From JAUCQB01 sp964586235 (GTDB lineage Bacteria > Planctomycetota > Phycisphaerae > UBA1845 > PWPN01): a DNA stretch of 64,000 nt. The stretch spans positions 1 to 64,000 of the forward strand of contig CAZPIO010000014.1 of the NCBI GenBank assembly GCA_964586235.1, in the 5' to 3' direction. The stretch's first letter is position 1. Every line of letters starts with the position of its first letter. A program made the translations under genes and the position numbers. A model generated the notes under the pieces. That model saw only the letters and a list, made by a program, of their open reading frames with translations. It made no database searches and had not been told where the DNA came from. This document shows, in pieces, positions 59,782 to 64,000 of this stretch.

Positions 59782-62001
59782 ATGGATCCCTGCGTAAGGA
59801 AGAGCTCCCATCCGCACGGCGTCCTGAACGGAATCATCTGGACGCTCGTCCTGTTGACCCTGAGCACCCCGGCCAATGGCCAGACGACAACTCCAGCCGG
59901 CAGGCTTGTCGCAGGAGCACATGCCGTCGATATCACCCCAACGGAGTTCCCGGTCATCGTCAACGGCGGCTTCCTCGAACGGACAGCCGACAAGGTCAAC
60001 GACCGGCTCCATGCCAGGTGCCTCGTGCTCGGCAGCGGCGACGAACGGGTCGCCATTGTCGTGGTGGACAGTTGCGTCCTGCCTCGCGAACTGCTCGACG
60101 AAGCCAAGGAACTGGCGTCCAAGTCCACCGGCATCGCGACCGACCACATGATGATCTCGGCCACCCACACCCACAGTGCCCCCTCGGCCATGGGCTGCCT
60201 CGGCACCGATGCAGATACGGCCTATGCGGCGAAGCTGCCAGCGTGGATCGCCGAGTGCATCACCACGGCAGCCAGGAAGCTCGCCCCGGCAAGAATCGGC
60301 TGGACGACGGCCAACGATCCCGAGCACACGCACTGCCGCCGGTGGATCCTCCGGCCGGACAAGATCGGCCTCGACCCCTTCGGCGAGCCGACCATTCGTG
60401 CCATGATGCATCCGGGCTATCGCAACCCGGATTACCAGGGACCGGCCGGCCCGGTCGATTCGGAGCTCAGCCTTCTGTCGGTCCAATCGCAGGATGGCCG
60501 TCCGATTGCCCTGTTGGCCAATTACTCGATGCACTACGCCGGGGCTTCGGATATTTCCGCCGATTACTGCGGGCTGTTCGCGGAGAAGATGGTCGACCTG
60601 CTCGGCGGCCGGAACTCAGCGCCCACGCCGGTGGTGATGATGTCGCAGGGCACCAGCGGCGACCAGCACTGGATGGACTACAGCCGGGCCGCGCCCAGGC
60701 ACAACATGGAAACGATCGCGGAAGGGCTGTCGCAGATCGCGATCCGGGCACATCGCGGCATCCTGTACAGCGACTCCGGCCCGCTGACCATGATCGAGAA
60801 AAGACTCACCCTGGGCGTTCGCCTGCCGGATCAGAAGCGTCTCGAAGCGGCCAAGGCGACTGTGGCCCGGATGCAGGGACGCAAGCCAAAGGACATCAAG
60901 GAGGTATACGCCTGCGAGCAGGTGTTTCTGAATCAGCGCCCGCAGCGAGAACTGAAACTACAGACTATCCGACTCGGCGATCTCGGCATCACCGCCATCC
61001 CGTGCGAGGTCTTCGGCCTGACCGGCCTTCGCATCAAGGCCCAAAGCCCCCTCCGGCCGACGTTTAACATCAGCCTGGCCAATGGCGAAGAGGGCTATAT
61101 TCCTCCACCGGCACAGCACAAGCTGGGCGGATACACCACCTGGCCCGCCCGGACCGCCCAACTCGAAGTCCAGGCCGAGCCCAGGATCGTCGAGACGTTG
61201 CTGTCGATGCTTGAGCAGGCTGCCGGCCGTCCTCGCCGTGTGATCGATGACCGCCCTGACCCCGCCGACACCCGTGCGCAGGCCATCCTCGCCTCGAGAC
61301 CCGTTGCCTGGTGGCCGATGAACGAATTCGAAGGCCCGACGGCCATGGACATCTCCGGCCGCAACAATCACGGCACCTATGAAGGCGGCATTGCCTTCTA
61401 TCTGGACGGTCCATCGTTCGAACGCCCCCAGGCCAACGGCCCGATCAACCCGTCACCCCACTTCGCCGGCGGGCGCATGGAAGCCCGTCTGAAGGGCCTT
61501 GGCCAGCATTACACGCTCGAAATGTGGTTCTGCAACTACATGCCCTCCGACGCCCGGGAGGTCACCGGCCGTCTCTTCTGCCGCAGATCCGGGTCTCAAG
61601 ACGAGCCAGCCAGTGACATGCTGATGATCGGCGGCGCAGGGCCGGCTTCGGGCAAGCTCATTTTCCGGGCAGGCAAGTCGGACCCGGCGACATCGACCGG
61701 CACAAGCCAGATCGCATCCAAAACGTGGAACCACCTCGCCCTCGTCCGGAACGGGCAGCAGGTGAACGTCTATCTCAACGGCAGGCCCGACCCCGAGATC
61801 TCCGTCAGCACAGAGGCCCCGCCGTTGTCCGATCAGTTCATCATCGCCGCAGGGCAAGATGCCCAGAACAGCTTCGAGGGCAGAATCGACGATGTCGTCA
61901 TCTACGATCGCCCCCTGCCGCCCGACGAGATCCAGCCTCACTGGCGGGCACCCTCAGTCACCATGCTGCAGAACCCAGAGACCGGGACTGAACAGCGGTA
62001 G
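59782..62001 (+). CDS. Neutral ceramidase-like protein with C-terminal LamG-type domain
   Basis: A 739-residue secreted protein. A signal peptide is followed by an N-terminal neutral/alkaline ceramidase-like domain (about 40-480): RLVAGAHAVDITPTEFPVI, RLHARCLVLGSGDERVAIVVVD, MMISATHTHSAPSAMG (the metal-binding His pair) and MMSQGTSGDQHWMDY. Residues about 510-725 form a concanavalin A/LamG-like domain (VAWWPMNEFEGPTAMDISGR; KTWNHLALVRNGQQVNVYLN). Planctomycetes have many such ceramidase-like proteins whose real substrates are unknown, so hydrolysis of an amide or ester in glycans or lipids is only inference. The gene starts 87 bases after the HAD gene. Confidence 0.85.
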   Translation: MDPCVRKSSHPHGVLNGIIWTLVLLTLSTPANGQTTTPAGRLVAGAHAVDITPTEFPVIVNGGFLERTADKVNDRLHARCLVLGSGDERVAIVVVDSCVLPRELLDEAKELASKSTGIATDHMMISATHTHSAPSAMGCLGTDADTAYAAKLPAWIAECITTAARKLAPARIGWTTANDPEHTHCRRWILRPDKIGLDPFGEPTIRAMMHPGYRNPDYQGPAGPVDSELSLLSVQSQDGRPIALLANYSMHYAGASDISADYCGLFAEKMVDLLGGRNSAPTPVVMMSQGTSGDQHWMDYSRAAPRHNMETIAEGLSQIAIRAHRGILYSDSGPLTMIEKRLTLGVRLPDQKRLEAAKATVARMQGRKPKDIKEVYACEQVFLNQRPQRELKLQTIRLGDLGITAIPCEVFGLTGLRIKAQSPLRPTFNISLANGEEGYIPPPAQHKLGGYTTWPARTAQLEVQAEPRIVETLLSMLEQAAGRPRRVIDDRPDPADTRAQAILASRPVAWWPMNEFEGPTAMDISGRNNHGTYEGGIAFYLDGPSFERPQANGPINPSPHFAGGRMEARLKGLGQHYTLEMWFCNYMPSDAREVTGRLFCRRSGSQDEPASDMLMIGGAGPASGKLIFRAGKSDPATSTGTSQIASKTWNHLALVRNGQQVNVYLNGRPDPEISVSTEAPPLSDQFIIAAGQDAQNSFEGRIDDVVIYDRPLPPDEIQPHWRAPSVTMLQNPETGTEQR

Positions 62002-62124
62002 GCAATAGGCTCCCGGCGAGCGATAATCTTCCGATGAGGCTGCAGCCCTCGACTCTGCCCTCGGCCCAAGGCCCGAAATCAAGCGGAGCGAGTGGAGATG
62101 GGCACAGCTCCAGTCGCCTGTCTC

Positions 62125-62153
62125 TTGTTTTAAAGTCTCGCTTGTGGTATCAT
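62125..62153 (+). promoter_or_regulatory. Candidate promoter of the 62209 gene
   Basis: TTGTTT (62125-62130), a 17-base spacer and TATCAT (62148-62153), 55 bases before the ATG at 62209. Confidence 0.35.
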
Positions 62154-62208
62154 GCAGCAGTAACGGAGAAGCACCAAATAACACCAGTGCCTGCCGGAGG
62201 ATCGAGAA

Positions 62209-64000
62209 ATGCGTCGCCGCTTTCCCTGCAACCTGATTGTTTTCAGCATGTGTATCCTGCTGCTGAACGAATCGGCCCGGCCCGGGACCATCAGCGGGCG
62301 GCGCGAGGACGAGTTCGGCGACGGAATCCACGAATCCTTCATCTGGTTTACCGGCATCGGCGATAACGCCACCAACGCCTGGGCCATCGGATGGAGCTGG
62401 AGCGGCAACTTCACCATCGACAATGTCCCGGCCGGCCAGTACTACTACGCCGCCAACATGCACGGCGCCCACCGGCACAACATCGGCTCCCTGATCAACG
62501 TCCCCTCTTCCGGCACGGTGAACGTGTCCATCAGGGACGTCAGCACCATGAGCAGCTACGGCCTCAGCGACGTGGGCGAATGCCAGTGGGCCGCCCAGGA
62601 GTTTATCGCGACGGGTACCAGCGTGGCGGAGGTCATGCTCCTTTCGCCCAACGGCGGAAGCCAGGTCCGCGTCACCATCCGCGAAAACGATCCCTGGGGG
62701 TCCCAGATCGGTCCGCACAGCGACGAGACGAACGGGTCGCTCTTTCCCGCCTTCGCCGGCTGGGCACCGGGTGAGGTCCCCACCATCCCCGGCCGCCGCT
62801 ACGTCGTGCGTTTCGACCGTCTCGGGACAGAACCCTGGCGACCCGCCATCTCGTACCGAAATAACGAATACCCGAACGGCGCCGCCTGGCTTGACGGCGT
62901 CTACCGGCCCGAGGTGGATCTCCGCATTTCCGTCGCGTGCCGCGACGATGGATTCGCCAAGGAATACCAGGTCGACAACTGGTGGCGATCCAAATCGTTC
63001 ACCGATCTCGTCCAGACGTTCGTCCCCCAAGGCGACCACCTGCGCATCGCGCAGATGATGCTCGCCGGGCAGGAGTCGCACCTCATGCGGGTGACGGTCC
63101 ACGAATGGAACGGTCAGTGGCCGACGGGAGACCAGATCGGCCCCGCCAAACACGGCCGGATGGACGCCAACCTGAAACAAGGCGTCGTCTGGGGACCCGA
63201 CGAAGTCCCCCTTACCCCGGGGCGGGCTTACGCGATTCGACTCGTGCGGGTCGACGGCCAGCCCTTCGCCATCTACGGCGATTCGGACGACTACTCGCTC
63301 GGCCAGGCATACTTCGACGGCCTCCCCGACAACGGCATCGACATCACCGGCACTCTCGTCACTCGGGAGCGCGATCTCGGCGAGATCACCGTGACCAACA
63401 TCACCTGCACCGCCATCTCCGCGACTGAGATCCTCGCGACTTTCGACACCGATGTCCCCACAACGTCTGCCGTCGTGTACCGGACCGAATCGCCCCCTTT
63501 CGATGCCATCGCCCCGGTCGAGGAGGATCAGGCGCCGGCACTCTCACACCAGGTCGTCGCTCGAAACCTCACGCCCGGCACCACCTACCAGATGTACATC
63601 CTCGCCCATAACCCTGGCCGCAACGTGTACCGCTCCTCCTGGAGCAGCGTCGCCACCCCCGGCACCACCGCGGCGTTCGCCGGCCGCGTCTACAGCCAGA
63701 TCGGCCCGGTCAGCGGCGCAACTGTCATTTTCGAGGAAGCCGATCTCGCCGCGACCACGAACGAATCGGGCGATTTCAGCTTCAACGGCGCGCCAACCGG
63801 GCACCATAGACTGCGGGTCGAAAAAGTGGCACACGAATCGGCCACTCAAGAGGTCCACGTGACCCCAGACGGGCTCGGCACGACGGAAATCGAGATCCTT
63901 GCCTGCAGCAACATGCTGGCCGGCACCGACAACAATCCGATCGACGGCTGGACCGAGTTCGGCGAATTCGGCGGACAATGGAACAGCGGGGACTGGAGCA
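62209..64000 (+). CDS. Large secreted multidomain protein (3' truncated by window)
   Basis: The frame from the ATG at 62209 stays open to the window end, giving 597 residues of an unfinished protein. GGAGG nine bases upstream supports the start. A signal peptide (about 1-25: CNLIVFSMCILLLNESARPG) is followed by a short beta domain (about 50-95), then two related ~130-residue modules (about 120-230 and 255-370; each has a V(R)VTI/VTVHEW, GDQIGP and PGR(R/A)Y pattern), a fibronectin III-like module (about 385-480: TPGTTYQMYILAHNPGRN) and a carboxypeptidase regulatory-like module (about 485-560: AGRVYSQIGPVSGATVIF). The rest continues outside. It looks like a cell-surface or secreted structural protein; no enzyme domain is visible. 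Confidence 0.8.
   Translation, partial: MRRRFPCNLIVFSMCILLLNESARPGTISGRREDEFGDGIHESFIWFTGIGDNATNAWAIGWSWSGNFTIDNVPAGQYYYAANMHGAHRHNIGSLINVPSSGTVNVSIRDVSTMSSYGLSDVGECQWAAQEFIATGTSVAEVMLLSPNGGSQVRVTIRENDPWGSQIGPHSDETNGSLFPAFAGWAPGEVPTIPGRRYVVRFDRLGTEPWRPAISYRNNEYPNGAAWLDGVYRPEVDLRISVACRDDGFAKEYQVDNWWRSKSFTDLVQTFVPQGDHLRIAQMMLAGQESHLMRVTVHEWNGQWPTGDQIGPAKHGRMDANLKQGVVWGPDEVPLTPGRAYAIRLVRVDGQPFAIYGDSDDYSLGQAYFDGLPDNGIDITGTLVTRERDLGEITVTNITCTAISATEILATFDTDVPTTSAVVYRTESPPFDAIAPVEEDQAPALSHQVVARNLTPGTTYQMYILAHNPGRNVYRSSWSSVATPGTTAAFAGRVYSQIGPVSGATVIFEEADLAATTNESGDFSFNGAPTGHHRLRVEKVAHESATQEVHVTPDGLGTTEIEILACSNMLAGTDNNPIDGWTEFGEFGGQWNSGDWS

Overview
The window looks like a high-GC chromosome segment from a planctomycete, probably an uncultured Phycisphaerae-like lineage. 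The reasons are several membrane proteins with a 'Y(D/N)LxG...CPECG' zinc ribbon, a secreted sulfatase, a ceramidase-like/LamG protein, a lipoprotein with a FIMAH tail, UroD-family and GH29 genes, and an anaerobic-type acetyl-CoA metabolism. The taxonomic call is inference; there is no rRNA gene, only one tRNA-Leu(UAA).

Layout. 1-6450: a defence and debris zone with a type ISP-like DNA methyltransferase (cut by the window edge), an antitoxin/PIN pair, a DUF1016 (YhcG-type) nuclease gene between two copies of a 229-bp direct repeat, and scraps of hsdS 3' ends. 6451-19748: acetate/2-oxoacid metabolism: OFA-type transporter, acetyl-CoA synthetase (acs), pyruvate:ferredoxin oxidoreductase (nifJ), a PFOR-linked dihydroorotate dehydrogenase-like protein, ADP-forming acetyl-CoA synthetase, and a CoA hydrolase/transferase fused to a GNAT domain. 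19769-34909: mixed genes, including a GH63-like glycosidase, a UroD-family protein, a restriction-modification pair, an aminotransferase, surface lipoproteins, tRNA-Leu, rtcB with an rbfA-like partner, and ybjQ.

35265-39807 holds the most notable system: a five-gene minus-strand unit with SagB-type dehydrogenase, YcaO cyclodehydratase ending in PxPxP, an E1-like/RRE leader-binding protein, and two paralogous membrane zinc-ribbon proteins that each carry seven consecutive cysteines. I read it as an azole-forming (TOMM) RiPP system whose substrates are integral membrane proteins with a Cys7 block, not small secreted peptides.

39967-50623: a U32 peptidase-family protein, a 2-oxoacid:ferredoxin oxidoreductase (korAB), and an operon joining succinate dehydrogenase (one small anchor subunit) to a Rieske protein and a long cytochrome b. 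50845-64000: a glycan and surface region: class III aminotransferase and Gfo/Idh oxidoreductase, GH29 fucosidase with an SSS symporter, a sulfatase, a lipid-anchored HAD protein, a ceramidase-like protein with a LamG tail, and a large secreted protein cut by the window end.

Together the metabolic genes describe ferredoxin-dependent 2-oxoacid oxidation, acetyl-CoA/acetate interconversion by three routes, and succinate-linked quinone electron transfer, fed in part by sulfated or fucosylated glycans.
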